Positions 50,108-61,084 of a DNA stretch of 64,000 nucleotides are shown one piece after another. The stretch covers positions 124,001 to 188,000 of the forward strand of contig JASPKZ010007550.1 of NCBI GenBank assembly GCA_030220185.1. The letters are read 5' to 3'. Position 1 is the stretch's first letter; every line of letters starts with the position of its first letter. Made by a program: the position numbers and the translations under genes. The notes beneath the pieces were generated by a model. The model saw only the letters and a program-made list of their open reading frames with translations, was not told where the DNA came from and ran no database searches. The stretch is from Diploptera punctata (lineage: Eukaryota > Arthropoda > Insecta > Blattodea > Blaberidae).

Positions 50108-51299
50108 TCATTTATAAAGGGAGGGGTTAAACTAAAGAAGAAAAAGAAAGGGTACTTGTATTATTGACTAAGATTTCTTTATTTGTGAGAACCCATGAAT
50201 GATCATATTTCTACCAATATTGTATCACAACATGAACATAAAAAATGATGAAAAGTAACTCAGAGTTTTAGAAATAAATGTATTAAGATCATTTTGTAAG
50301 GGAAACATAACGAATAAGGAGTCAGGAATTCGATAAGTTCTTGATGGACAATATAGCCTATTAGTAAGTTTTATGAAATCAGTGTTTTGGATAGCTTTAG
50401 CACGTAAAGCACATGTCAAACGAAATATAACGCATGGTTATCCATGGTAAAAATTATTGTATGAAGAAATGAAGGAGACAAAGTAAAGAGTGTTTGGAGT
50501 CATTGGAGGTTCTTATAAAGAAGATAGTTATCATTATAGCTCAGAAGTTCAGGACCTACAAAATGCGAACCCATAATTGATAACCAGCAGAAAGAAATTG
50601 AAATTTTGATTGATATAACTAGAAGCATAATTTACTTACTGCACTAGAATTAAAAAAACTAAACTTCGGAAAACTTAGCTCAGCTGGCATTACAGTATAT
50701 CACAATAGTCATCTCCAGGTTCTTAGGTGTAAAGGATCACCGGTTTTGTGATAACACATTACGAATCACTGAGAAGCTACTCTGTAGTCAAAAGAAGGTA
50801 AATTTACAAAAACAAGGTGGTAAAGACCTAAAAACTGCTAAAAGAGGACCAATAACCAAAAAAATGCCGAAAAAGTACAAATAAAACTCACAATTTTCTG
50901 AGCTACAATGAACCTATATATCATGTTGGGCCTCGTTTTTTAGACATACAATAAAAAATGGATTGTTCCTCACTTCCGGGCCCTATTATCATATAACTTA
51001 TGAGAAAATGAGAGAAAGGGATAGTCAGGTTAGTTTCGCTACATAGTAGATCCAGTGAGAATCTCGTTAATCCATACATACTAAAGTCGTCTACAGACGA
51101 ATCAGAGCCCTGACTTCGAACCGGACGACCCAATAGGCGCTCTGTAGCGCCTCGTCCTTAGGGCTCGGGTCAGACGAGCGAACAGCACTCGTCCTAGGAA
51201 GCAAAATAATTTTGTTTGGAATCTTTCGGCGCAAAGGAATTTGCGAACAGCAAGCCTCAGTATTGTATATTAGTTTCAATATTACACTTCTAATTAGCT
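50108..51299. other. Mostly unassigned sequence
   Basis: No gene. The minus strand of 51105-51160 has GAGGCGCTACAGAGCGCC and CGGTTCGAAGTC (B-box-like), a possible tRNA-like head. Confidence 0.4.
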
Positions 51300-51690
51300 T
51301 ACAAAACAAAGGCAGTCCCTGTTCTTTTGCATGGGAGCGAATCTTGGATTATCACTAGCAAACAAGGAAGTAAAATCCAAGCAGCAAAGTTGAAAATTTT
51401 AAGAAGAGTTAAAGGCTGTACTATAATGGAGCAGATAAAAAAGAAGACATTTGTGAAGAACTGCAAATCTACTCCATAAAAGAAAATATATCTAATGACA
51501 AGAAACAGTGGAACGAACATGTAGAAAGAATGGAAGAGAATAGATTACCAAATAACATTTTGCATTATTTTCCGAGAGGAAGAAGAGATATCGGAAGTCC
51601 TCGGAAGAGATGGTCTTAGTTCTATTAGTGAAGACGGAACAGGCAATCAATGCCTAAACCAGGAAGTGAAGAAGAAGGAGAAGATTAGCT
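51300..51690 (+). mobile_element. LINE C-terminal fragment
   Basis: AVPVLLHGSESWIITSKQGS, then KLKILRRVKGCTIMEQIKK. After breaks, KQWNEHVERMEENRLPNNIL and FPRGRRDIGSPRKRW follow. The end is GACGGAACAGGCAATCAATG with (GAA)n. 5'-truncated with two or more frameshifts. Confidence 0.83.
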
Positions 51691-51712
51691 TATACAGGTC
51701 TTAATAAATTCC

Positions 51713-52105
51713 TATTATAATGTATTCTTAATAGAAAGGCCCATGTTGCAATGTGAATAGAAGTTTACTAATAGGGGTACACGGGAATTTCAAATAGAGA
51801 AAGATTTGTGTTTCCTCCTGGATTGCCTAAGTAGTACAACAGTTTAGTGTGCCAGCACTTAAAATGGAGATCATGGGTTTAAATACCGGCAATTTTTCTC
51901 TTTAGTTACATTGACTATTACATGCAAACATCAAGCCTGAGTACATTCATTTCAATATTATGGTTGTAATTAGCAAATACGACACTGAATAAATTCCCCA
52001 TTATATTGCCTTCTTATTTGGAGAGGCCCTGTTGCAGTGTGAACAGAAGTTCACTAATAAGAATAAACGGGAATTTGAAATGCAGAAAGATTTCTCTCTC
52101 TTCCT
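51713..52105 (+). repeat. Imperfect tandem repeat of ~285 bp enclosing a tRNA-like head
   Basis: 51713-51820 and 51998-52105 align at an offset of 285 bp (GGCCC.TGTTGCA.TGTGAA, then ACGGGAATTT and AGAAAGATTT). Between them lies a tRNA-like unit (51827-51896) in which TTGCC pairs with GGCAA. The part 51903-52000 also matches 2437-2540. Confidence 0.7.
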
Positions 52106-52429
52106 AAAAACATTAAACTGAAAATATATAAAACTGTTATTCTCTCAGTTATATGATATGGATGCAAAACATGGACTTTTACTTTATGGGAGGAGAAAAG
52201 ATTACGAGTAATTAAGAATAAAGTTCTTAAAAAATTTAGACCAAAGAGAGATGAACAGATACGCGAATAGAGAAGACTACAAAGCGATGAGCTACATGCT
52301 CTTTATAGGAAACCAGATACGTATAATAAGAATCGTTAAATATCTTAGACTGCGATGAACAGGACAAGTACTATACATGAAAAAAATACAAGGAGAGTGA
52401 TATGCTGTAATGAATTAATCTATCGCGTA
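52106..52429 (+). mobile_element. RTE-like LINE C-terminal fragment, decayed
   Basis: IKLKIYKTVILSVI*YGCKT, then EKRLRVIKNKVLKKFRPKRD and ELHALYRKPDT correspond to the block at 27480-27700 on the other strand. Truncated where the Tc1/mariner-type element begins. Confidence 0.78.
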
Positions 52430-52431
52430 TA

Positions 52432-53507
52432 CGGTGTCCCAAAATTATACCGACAAACTTTGGGAGCTGATAGATATCAATATTTTAGACACTTTTTGTT
52501 AAGGAAGGTTTTTTGCTGCGGTGCTTCGTTTAAGCGCTAGACGCGTTAATGTCATTAATGCCTCCCACCCAATTGGTTTAGATACGTAAATTACATTTGT
52601 GTAAACCAAACCTCAGTTAATGTGACCTCTGAAATGTAGCATGGGGATTTTCGAAGGCCCAAACTTGTGAATTCCGACTGTTAAATAACTGCTCATGTGT
52701 GAAATATGCTTCATCTGTGAACATAACATGGGATGCAAACAGTATATCGTTTTCAATTTTGTCCAGATACCATTGACAAAATTGCTGTCGCAGAGGATAA
52801 TCTTGAGACCTCATTGCGTGGACCTTTCCAGGGTGAAAAGGGTGCAACAACATTTCCTGCAGAATTCTTCACACAGTGCTACGACTTATGTGCAATTGTC
52901 GAGTGATGGCGCGAGTACTAGCTGCAGGATTGTTCTCAATGCATCGCAACACCTCATTCTCAGGAGTCCGTACAGAACGTGGCCGTCCTTGACATTCTGC
53001 TCGTCTATCCAAGGAGCCTCTTTGACATAGTCTACGTTAAATGCTGGCAAATGTAGTGTGATGACTGATGAGGAACTCTTCGGTTTCGAAACTGTTCTTG
53101 GTAAAGACTTACAGCCGCACGACCCGAACCAGCTTTTTCATACACCAACAGCATGTCCGTCCGTGCACCTTTCCATGTTGTAAATAAAGTAGTATGCAGC
53201 AGGCATTCAAACAAACTAACGCACAATGCCAAGGAAACACAACGGTGAGCTCAGGAAGTAAACATGTATGCTAAACGAATTGAAGTGTCTTTGTTTCGTT
53301 TCTTTCGCGTGTCTCCTTTAAAAACTATATACTGTACACAAATGTAATTTACATATTTAAACCAAATGGGTGGGCGGCAGTAATGACATTAACTCGTCCA
53401 GCGCTTAAACGAAGCACCGCAGCAAAAACCTACCTTAACAAAAAGTGTTTAAAATAACGTTATCTATCAGCTCCCAAAGTTTGTCGGTCTAATTTTGGGA
53501 CACTCTG
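52432..53507 (-). mobile_element. Tc1/mariner-type element with ~170-bp inverted repeats, internally deleted
   Basis: TA flanks both ends (52430-52431, 53508-53509). The left repeat, 52432-52601, starts CGGTGTCCCAAAATTATACC and the right, 53337-53507, is its diverged complement ending GGGACACTCTG. Both contain GCTGCGGTGCTTCGTTTAAG. A minus-strand transposase N-terminal part lies between them (separate entry). At 1,076 bp it is shorter than a full element would be. Confidence 0.88.
52617..53232 (-). pseudogene. Transposase pseudogene, C-terminal catalytic part deleted
   Basis: From 53232 leftward, MALCVSLFECLL leads into TDMLLVYEKAGSGRAAVSLY and FRNRRVPH, an N-terminal helix-turn-helix of the DUF4817 type. 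After a frameshift near 53035, a linker with PRSVRTPENEVLRCIENNPA and STRAITRQLHISRSTV forms the second helix-turn-helix. The frame 52853-52617 has LLHPFHPGKVHAM, FCQWYLDKIEND, and VMFTDEAYF with the first catalytic Asp. It ends VWAFENPHATF just before the left inverted repeat, so the second and third catalytic Asp are gone. Such elements could move only with a transposase supplied in trans. Confidence 0.85.
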
Positions 53508-53509
53508 TA

Positions 53510-54508
53510 TAGGTCTATATTCTATAGACATTATATATAAATATTGATAATCTGAATGGTAATAAAAAAAGTGACAAAAAAATGCTTATGCTTTATAAAT
53601 TATATAAACAAAGTTGCCTAGTTTACCTTCACTTATTTTTATGAATTTTTTACTAAAAAATGAATTACAGTAAAATAACTTTTGAGCTGATAACTCATTT
53701 AGGGATGCCCTCCATGTTCTCATGTGGTCAAAAAAAGTTTAAAATTCCTCTCCCGAAGATTGTGCCACCATAAGGCCCAGGTGGCATCTGCCTTGTAAAA
53801 AGTACTAGACGAGAGCTTAAACTGAGATAAAGAAGAAGCAGAAAAAGAAGTAACTAATAACTTATGTCTTGAACCGCCACTAACTTCAATCACTAACGCA
53901 ATATATTTTTAAAAACAAAGTCCTATTAGTGTTGAAAACAATATTCCCAACATCGTGTTCTTTATATTATTATTTTGGTCCATGAACATAACTAAAAGAA
54001 TTTATATAGTCATAAACATATCCATTTTAGCTTGTACTAGAGTTTATCTATCATCCTGTCTCTACGTTCGTAAAGTCTGCTTCTTCTGCTTGTTGCAAAG
54101 TGAATTCAGGCAGCAGTTGAAAGCGATGCGTAAGTCCAGATATCAAAGGGCCATTCGGGCATTAGCATACACTGGTTCCTAAAAAATATGAAGAACAAAA
54201 AGCAGAGTTGTGACACGAATTCAACAGACTCACCGCCACGACACAACAACATCGTTTCTCAAAGTGTCGTATACAGGTGTGGATTTTTCTCTTTCTCAAA
54301 CCACAAAAGTTCAACTATATAATGGGACTAAACAGTGGCGTTGAACATCTATGTGAAAATATTAAATCGATTCTAATCCAATAAACTAATTTTAGTTTTA
54401 TTTTATTAATGTTTCACATTATTATTTATAACTTTTCTTTTTCATTCATTCACTAACACTCATTCCCATATTAATAGTATGAATTTTACTAATAAATGCC
54501 TATTGATC
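53510..54508. other. Unassigned AT-rich sequence
   Basis: An open frame at 53955-54182 has no motif. No shared repeat identified with confidence. Confidence 0.5.
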
Positions 54509-54643
54509 GGCCGCGGTGGAATAGTGGTTATGTTCCTTTGACACTTATCCCGAGGGTCGTGGGATGGAAAAATCCAAGGAACAAGTCCTCCAGAAGGGTC
54601 TTTAAGCCGTGGGTCTCAAGTTTGGAGATTTTCAGGCTCGCAA

Positions 54644-54713
<70 letters not shown>

Positions 54714-55225
54714 TTTATTTTATCTGGCAGAGTTAAGGTCTTAAACCTTGTGTACCACTCAAAAAAATTAGAAAGAATGCAAAATTACTGTTACATCAAA
54801 ATTATAACAAAGAACATTATTACATAGTATATCTACAATACAATATATTATTATTTATAACATATTTTATTTATTATAGATTTATAGAATTAAATATAAA
54901 ATGTACAAAATGGAAAATAAAAGACAAGTATTATTAACGACATAGATATAATTTAGTTCGAGAAATATTCATTATTTAACAAAAAAGTAATTATAATCTT
55001 AAGTCTGGAAAAAAAAAGAGCCTATAGGAAGTATTCACCGACCTTCATCAATTATGTAATATCTTAGTCGCCTACTAGATCTCTCATTGGGCCGGTATGC
55101 TGACCACAAGCCACTCATGAGTCCTGCAGAGAAATAAGTGTAACTAAACTTGGTCTGGAAATTCCTAATAAAGGAGATGCTATGGCTAGACTCAAAGGGC
55201 CGTAAAGCCAAAGTAACTAACTATA
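54509..55225 (+). mobile_element. tRNA-derived SINE, family B, copy 3, interrupted
   Basis: The head GGCCGCGGTGGAATAGTGG and the body to CAGGCTCGCAAAATAA lie at 54509-54645. The 3' half resumes near 55019 (TCACCGACCTTCATC, CTCTCATTGGGCCGGTATGC, AAAGGAGATGCTATGGC). A 375-bp module interrupts it. Confidence 0.82.
54643..55018 (-). mobile_element. Non-LTR 3' UTR-type repeat with (AAT)n inserted in SINE-B
   Basis: (AAT)n at 54643-54711, then TTTATTTTATCTGGCAGAG, TTAAGGTCTTAAACC and an AT-rich body. It aligns with 3841-4150 in the same orientation. Confidence 0.68.
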
Positions 55226-55289
55226 TGCCTATAGGGATGGGCCTACGTATTTAAGAAATTTAACGAGCGATATAAAAAAATCACAAATG

Positions 55290-55612
55290 CCCTCGGATAT
55301 CTGCTATTATAAATTCTAGCAGTCTCGATTCACTCCCTCGAGACTGCTCTATGTACTAGCAAGAGAACAGTTCTTCCTGGAAGATCTCAGAATGCACTAC
55401 TACCTGCCATCCACTAAACAATACGAGCAAGTGATGCAAGGGAGAAGACAGAAGCGGTATGACATTCCTGAAGAATTCTACAGTACGCTTGCCATGATAG
55501 ATAGGAGCTTGTCTTGACCAAACAAGGAATTAAGACACCAGATAAACCGATATGCAGTCCACGACTTCCATCACAAAGTGTTGGTGAATAACACTTACCA
55601 TCAAATCGAAGA
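55290..55612 (+). pseudogene. Unrecognised coding-like segment
   Basis: One frame reads about 100 residues from about 55310 with a single in-frame TGA at 55517-55519. It contains RLLYVLAREQFFLEDLRMHY, YLPSTKQYEQVMQGRRQKRY, DIPEEFYSTLAMIDRSLS, and after the stop LRHQINRYAVHDFHHKVLVN. The composition is balanced, with no simple repeat, unlike the surrounding relics. I do not recognise the family. It may be a gene or element fragment, cut by SINE-B on the left and a LINE tail on the right. Confidence 0.45.
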
Positions 55613-55614
55613 CG

Positions 55615-56010
55615 GTTCTTCTTCGTCTTCTTCTTCTTCTTCCTTTCATGTGATAGACCTAGTGGTCTGTTACGGTCTCAATCCAACGTTTGAAGGGTCT
55701 GCCCAAAGATCTCTTGTCTGGTGGCTGGTAATTTAAGATTTGACATGGTATTCTTGTTCTTCTCATTCTTTTTACACGAGATTTCCAGTTGTTTCTATAT
55801 TTTGTACATATTCCATGGATGATTCTGTTTGTAAAAATTTGAAAACCTCAGAATTTCTTTTATGGTCTGTTCTTGAGTAACCTGCAGTACGTCCCATAAA
55901 TTTCATTTCTGCCGCAGTTAGTCTTTGTTCATCTACACTGTGAATTGTCCAGGCCTCACTGCCGTAACATAATATGAGTCTGGCCAGTGTTTTATAAATT
56001 CTAGTTTAAA
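55615..56010 (-). mobile_element. LINE C-terminal fragment
   Basis: The minus strand from 56005 has RIYKTLARLILCYGSEAWTI, TAAEMKFMGRTAGYSRTDHK and RNSEVFKFLQTE. After a break, NWKSRVKRMRRTRIPCQILN and DKRSLGRPFKRW follow, ending in (GAA)n at 55617-55640. Confidence 0.82.
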
Positions 56011-56138
56011 ACAGTTGCAGAAGTAAACTATGCGGACTAAAGTGAACAAGATATCATCTGAAATTGTGTTCTAAAGTGAAAATGTCATTAGCGCAATGTG
56101 CCAATTGGGCCTAATTAATTTTGGACGATTGTGCGCAA

Positions 56139-56141
56139 TGA

Positions 56142-56204
<63 letters not shown>
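56139..56204 (+). repeat. (ATT)n microsatellite
   Basis: About 21 pure units. Confidence 0.96.
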
Positions 56205-56206
<2 letters not shown>

Positions 56207-56880
56207 CTGCTATTTTATTTAACTACACTCTTTAACAGGTAAGATCATCAATGTCATAGGCTAATTTAAATTTATGCGTATAAGGTTCGTCAAATTTTGC
56301 TAATAATTCTCTTTTCTCAGCTTCGAATAACTTTAAATATTGTCATTGATGTGAATTCCACATAAAATTTGATATAATACGCGAAAATGAAAGTTTATTC
56401 CCTGCTTCCCGAAGTGGTATATAGACTACTAAAAATATTTTTAAGTGTTCACATCCCAAAATATTGTAGAATTTGAACAAACACATGCGCAACAAAGAAT
56501 TGTTATTTATTTTAATAAAACTCTTACACCACCCAGAAGAGTTAGATGTTACGTTAGTTACCTCTATTTTGTATAATTTGAGACTAAAGTATAAGTATAT
56601 TAGAACATAAAACTCAAATCAAATATTTTATAACCCTTCTATATTGCCTATTACATACACAATTGCTTGTTGAAATAAAATTGAGAACTTCACAAAGATT
56701 ATTAATTTACTCTCACTATGTAAACAATTACATTTTTCTACAGTTACATCAGTTACCGACATTAAAACTGTGCATTTTAAGCACAAGTAATAAGATGGAA
56801 ATTCCAAATATGTTGTTAAAGATATTGAAAGCTACATATTATATATTTTATAGAGAAAAATTATTGTCCTACTACGTGGA
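56205..56880. other. Unassigned AT-rich sequence
   Basis: An open frame from 56663 to 57055 runs through a SINE-A remnant and an (AT)n tract and is not gene-like. Confidence 0.5.
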
Positions 56881-56939
56881 GAATGCTGAGTTTGCAGTGA
56901 AAGACCTGCTCTTGGGCAGAACACTATATATATGTGTAG

Positions 56940-56979
<40 letters not shown>
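56881..56979 (+). mobile_element. SINE-A 3' end remnant and (TA)n
   Basis: GCAGTGAAAGACCTGCTCTT and GGGCAGAA at 56896-56922 match the SINE-A 3' end. A (TA)n tract (56942-56978) follows. Confidence 0.7.
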
Positions 56980-56981
<2 letters not shown>

Positions 56982-57136
56982 TTCAAACTAAAAAAATGTC
57001 ACATTATTTTGTTGCAATTATTTTGTCGGTTACACGAAATTCAGCGTGTATATAATATCACAATTAACAGAAGGCCTGACGCTCGCTGATAGTCCAAGGC
57101 CTTTCAGGCTTTTCACGCTTTGAGGCTCATTCATAT

Positions 57137-57340
57137 GTAAATGCAAACAGATCACACTATAGACCTTTGGAGGTCATTGGGGTGGTAGGAGTTAAGACTC
57201 CCACCTTCCTATAAAATCTGCACGAGAAGTCAGCCTTGCGTGTCGGCCATCTTTATCCCAGAAGAAATTTCTGGTACAAATTTCAGTGAGAGACTGAGTC
57301 GACCCCAAGGCTATAGTGCCGCCAAAAGGTTTATGCCAGT
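57137..57340 (-). mobile_element. tRNA-derived SINE, family C, copy 4 (head missing)
   Basis: CAGATCACACTATAGACC, ATTGGGGTGGTAGGAGTTAA, GACTGAGTCGACCCCAAGGC follow the inverted family-C order. The tRNA-like head is lost at the right. Confidence 0.72.
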
Positions 57341-57451
57341 TAAAAAAAAAACCTTTTGTATAAACCTACATTACGTTAATATTGTACTATATTTAATATT
57401 AATAGTTAACTGAAAGCTAATTTTAATTTAATTTAATTTATTTACTTATTT

Positions 57452-57825
57452 GGCCGCGATGGTAAAGTAATTAGGTACCTTGCCTCTAGTCCCGAGGGTC
57501 GCGAATTCTAACCCAGCCGGTGTCGATGGATTTTTAGGGTGGAAGGGACAAGTGCTTCGGGAGGGACTTAAAGCCGTGGATCACGAGTCAGTAGATTTTT
57601 CAGGCTCGAAAAAGAACCGTAAGCCTGAATAAAAACGCATCTGTGCAAAATTTAATCGACCTTGATCCATTTCACTACATGTCTCATTGAGGCAATGTAC
57701 AAACAACTTGTCACTCGTTGACATCAATAAATAAATCATGGCAATAAAATTAGCTTGGTTAAGAAAATCCTTCTAGGGAGCAGCTGTGTCCCCATGTGGG
57801 ACTAATGAGCTATATACATAATTAC
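57452..57825 (+). mobile_element. tRNA-derived SINE, family B, copy 4
   Basis: Head GGCCGCGATGGTAAAGTAAT, body TTCGGGAGGGACTTAAAGCC, then TTTTTCAGGCTCG and ACATGTCTCATTGAGG. Diverged but full length. Confidence 0.78.
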
Positions 57826-57837
57826 TCATTTATTTAG

Positions 57838-58432
57838 TCTGACTATTTAACTCATGCCACAAATGCTAGTCAATGACCAATCACGTTTCAATGAATCTTG
57901 TTTTACAAACAATGACAGTCGTGTTTCACCTCGCTCTTTATCGATTTATCTTTATTAGCTCCTGCTTTTGTGATAAAGAAAGCTCCTCCTTTTTAATGTT
58001 CTGAACAAATCAAAGCATTATTGTTCTCCAACAAATACACTGAATATAGCAAATAATGAAAAGATTCCTTGATTTTACTGAGTTGTTTACTAAAAAAATA
58101 AATGAATAACCCGTAACGTTGATTATGATATATAGTTTGATGCTTCATTATTTCTCCACTTGGGTGCACTCTTACAATATTGCGATCTTATTTGGCAATA
58201 AATAATATGATCAAGCAGCAGTGAATGAACACAAACTCACATTTCAGATTTGTTTTCAAACATCGCCGTTTACATTAAATATATAAATATTTTAAAATAA
58301 CTATAGTTAAACAATGATTTGTGAGTAAACAGCTTAATTTTATTCGTTAAATAGTCCTAACAAATGCCACTCTTGATTTCCAAATTCTCTAGATAAATTG
58401 GAAATCGCTCGTGGCATTACTTATGGTAGTGT
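57838..58432 (+). repeat. Dispersed repeat ending in a foldback, copy 2
   Basis: Starts TGACTATTTAACTCATGCC as copy 1 at 15482 and is nearly identical over 58250-58395. The terminal foldback is shorter here: AATGCCACTCTTGATTTCC and GGAAATCGCTCGTGGCATT with the tip deleted. Confidence 0.8.
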
Positions 58433-58734
58433 TAGGGCCATGTGCCCATTTCTTCCACTCACTAGGACAAACATATATTAAAATACAACAATCATAACAA
58501 TGTCAGATATTAAAAATTTCATTTGGACAAATTGATAAGTAATAAAAGCAAGATACAATAACACAATTAAGTTAATTTTACAGAACGGTTAGAGCTTATT
58601 TAATTAATTTTAGGAAGCTATGAATTGTTACTTTATATCATAGGCTCGATTTCAGCCATTTTTTCAATATTTACCAAGCTCTATTGCTTTAAAAGGCTAA
58701 AATAAAATATTATTGTTTAGTTGCTTTGTCTTTC
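58433..58734. other. Unassigned sequence
   Basis: Nothing recognised. Confidence 0.45.
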
Positions 58735-58918
58735 TTGTAGGAAACCCAAAAGGAAAACGCCCAGTTGGTAGACCAAGAATGATGTGGGAGAATAACATTA
58801 ACCATGATTTGAGGGAAGTAGATTATACAGGGGATAATTGGAAAACATTAGCTCAGTATAGGGATGTATGCAGAGCTTATGTCTGCGGGGCCATAAACCT
58901 ACGGGTTCGATAGTGCCA
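58735..58918 (+). mobile_element. RTE-like LINE 3' end
   Basis: The plus strand is open: GNPKGKRPVGRPRMMWENNI, DLREVDYTGDNWKTLAQYRD and INLRVR then TAG at 58911-58913. Only the last ~60 residues remain. Confidence 0.85.
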
Positions 58919-59279
58919 GTGAGTTAGTTGGTTTGTCTAACAGATAAGATGAGAACGCCACTGGACATGGTTACAAAACTTGATGTGTAGAGGAAAGGCT
59001 GTGAATAGACAGAGAAGAAGAGAGTGGGGGATTTTTTGATGAGGCAGTTTTATCAGTTCGGAGATCTGATGGAGACTCATGAGCCGGCGATATTTTGACA
59101 CTCGGCTATAATATCCCTTACCCACGCACCCCCTTTAACCAAACTCAAGTCATATTACAAATTCTAAACTATAAAATACTTGTTGAGATTACCTTCCATC
59201 TTCTTTTATATTATTTGACTACATAACATTTTCTTTCTGCACTTATTTACTAATCCAAGCACCCCAATAATACTAAGTA
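58919..59279. other. Unassigned sequence
   Basis: Nothing recognised. Confidence 0.45.
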
Positions 59280-60008
59280 ACTCACTGGCTACATCAAACC
59301 CGTAGGTTCATGGCCGCACAGACACAAGCTCTCCATAAATCCCTATCCTGAGCTAATGTTTTCCATTCATCCTATGTATAATGTTCTTCTTCTTCCTTTG
59401 GCTCTACGGTCCTCTAAGAACCTTGGCTTCCTTCATAACAACTGCCCATTCTTCTCTATTACTAGCTTTATGTCTCCATCTTTTCAACTTCAGTTGTCTT
59501 AAGTCTTCCTCAATCATATATAACCCCCCCTTAAAGATAAAACTTTTGTAGTTTCTGTCTTCCAACCTTTCTTCTTCCTTCCGGTTTCCCTTCTAAAATC
59601 TTTTTGCACCTATTCCTTGCTCCATTCGCAACACATGCCCTACCCATTCCAGTCTCTTTCCTCTAATATCTACTACTAGATCCAAATCCCTATACAATTA
59701 TTTCAATTCCTGGTTAGTTCTATTTCTCCATATATGTTGTTCCTGTACTGCTCCATATAATATAATATTATCTTCCTTAATAGTTTTCCCCCATGTATTT
59801 AATCATCCCTGCATAATCTATTTCTCTCAAATCATGGTTAATGTTATTCCGCCAACTCATTCTTCGTCTACCATCTGGGCATTTTCCCTCTAGTTCTCCT
59901 GTAAGAAGTTTCCATACACTTCTTTCATTCCCCATTCGTGCCGCCACATGTCCAGACCATAGCAGTCTACGAGACTTAACTGTTCTCATTATAACTGGCT
60001 TCCCCAAT
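59280..60008 (-). mobile_element. RTE-like LINE 3' end, interrupted
   Basis: The part 60007-59805 encodes VIMRTVKSRRLLWSGHVAAR, GNERSVWKLLTGELEGKCPD and NNINHDLREIDYAG. The remainder of the C-terminus (DVW-, VRP-, M-type end with ACCCGTAGGTTCATGGCCGC) lies at 59290-59383. A second LINE end sits between them. Confidence 0.82.
59384..59790 (-). mobile_element. Different LINE 3' end nested in the RTE-like LINE
   Basis: The minus strand has KRLEWVGHVLRMEQGIGAKR near 59620-59680, KLKRWRHKASNREEWAVVMK near 59440-59500 and EAKVLRGP near 59410, ending in (GAA)n at 59384-59396. Flanks CATCCTATGTATAAT and CATCCCTGCATAATC look like a diverged ~15-bp target duplication. Confidence 0.78.
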
Positions 60009-60277
60009 AATACACAAAAAATGATTTATGTTTATATCTGAATTACAAGGTTTACCCAATAGTATAATTACCATATAATTATGCATTCGATTTTTTTCAT
60101 TTATTATTTTTTTCAAATTCTATAAACATCAGAAGAAAATATACTAAAACTTATCTTGTAAGTTGGTAACTAAGTTTTTCATTTATGGGTATTCACTAGG
60201 AGTGGATAAAGTAATAAAATACTACATATCATAAAATATTTTTCAGTGTCTATTTAGTCTCTTTTTTTCCGTAATTT

Positions 60278-60455
60278 CACTTGTTCATCTTATTCTTCTT
60301 CACTTCACGGGCTAGGCAAATTACTTGTTCCGCCTCACAGTTGTTCTGTCCATCTTTTCACTGGCCTTCCTACATTCCTTGAACCTCTTGGCTTGTAGTT
60401 AAATGTTGCTTTTGGTAATCTTGTTACATTCATTCTTTCTACGTGTCTAAACGAC
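60278..60455 (-). mobile_element. LINE 3' end fragment
   Basis: The minus strand encodes FRHVERMNVTRLPKATFNYK and PRGSRNVGRPVKRWTEQL, then GGCGGAACAAGTAATTTGCC and (GAA)n-like tail. Confidence 0.8.
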
Positions 60456-60527
60456 TTATCTCTATATTATTTGATTTATCATCCAGTGGATATATATTTA
60501 AATCTCTTATTTAATTGTAGGCAATTT

Positions 60528-60912
60528 TGTGTGTCCCATGCTACCCGCCTTGTAGGAGCACGCACTATCGTGAGAGGATTTTTTAAATCTCTGAATCACA
60601 TACCCTACAAACTTGTTTTGACCAAACTAGGACTTGCAGAGCTTTCCAAAATAGTGATAAACTCAATACCATAACCACATCCGAGACAATACTAACAATA
60701 AAGACATAATTCACTCATATATTCATATTAAACAAGGTGAATATAATATGGATGATTATATGATCAAATAGTATTACTATCTGATTCTTAATGGTTCCTG
60801 ACATTTGCTTTACAGGCGAGGAAAAACACCGAACACAATCTCGACCGGGGATCGAACCGGACTCGCTGTGTCTGAAGCAAGGATATTACCACTAGACTAC
60901 AGAGATGGGCCT
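60528..60912 (-). mobile_element. tRNA-derived SINE, family D, copy 3
   Basis: TGTGTCCCATGCTACCCGCC at the distal end, TTCATATTAAACAAGG in the body, GATTCTTAATGGTTCCTGAC, then the inverted head (GGGGATCGAACCGGAC, ACTACAGAGATGGGCC). Confidence 0.78.
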
Positions 60913-61084
60913 CGTCAATTTAGTGCCTCGTTTAGCTTCTAATTAAATGTTCAAAAAGGATTAAATAGCCAAGTGAAAGTATTTGCAGAAGAAGTGAACC
61001 TTGCAGGTTCGGCGATATTGTGCCTTTTCGGAAAGGTTATTATATAAGAGCACCCATCCTTCTTCTTCTTCTTCCTTCCAAGTA

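Noticed and set aside
56663..57055. 130-codon open frame
   Set aside because: It passes through a SINE-A remnant and an (AT)n tract; its second half is Tyr-Ile repeats.
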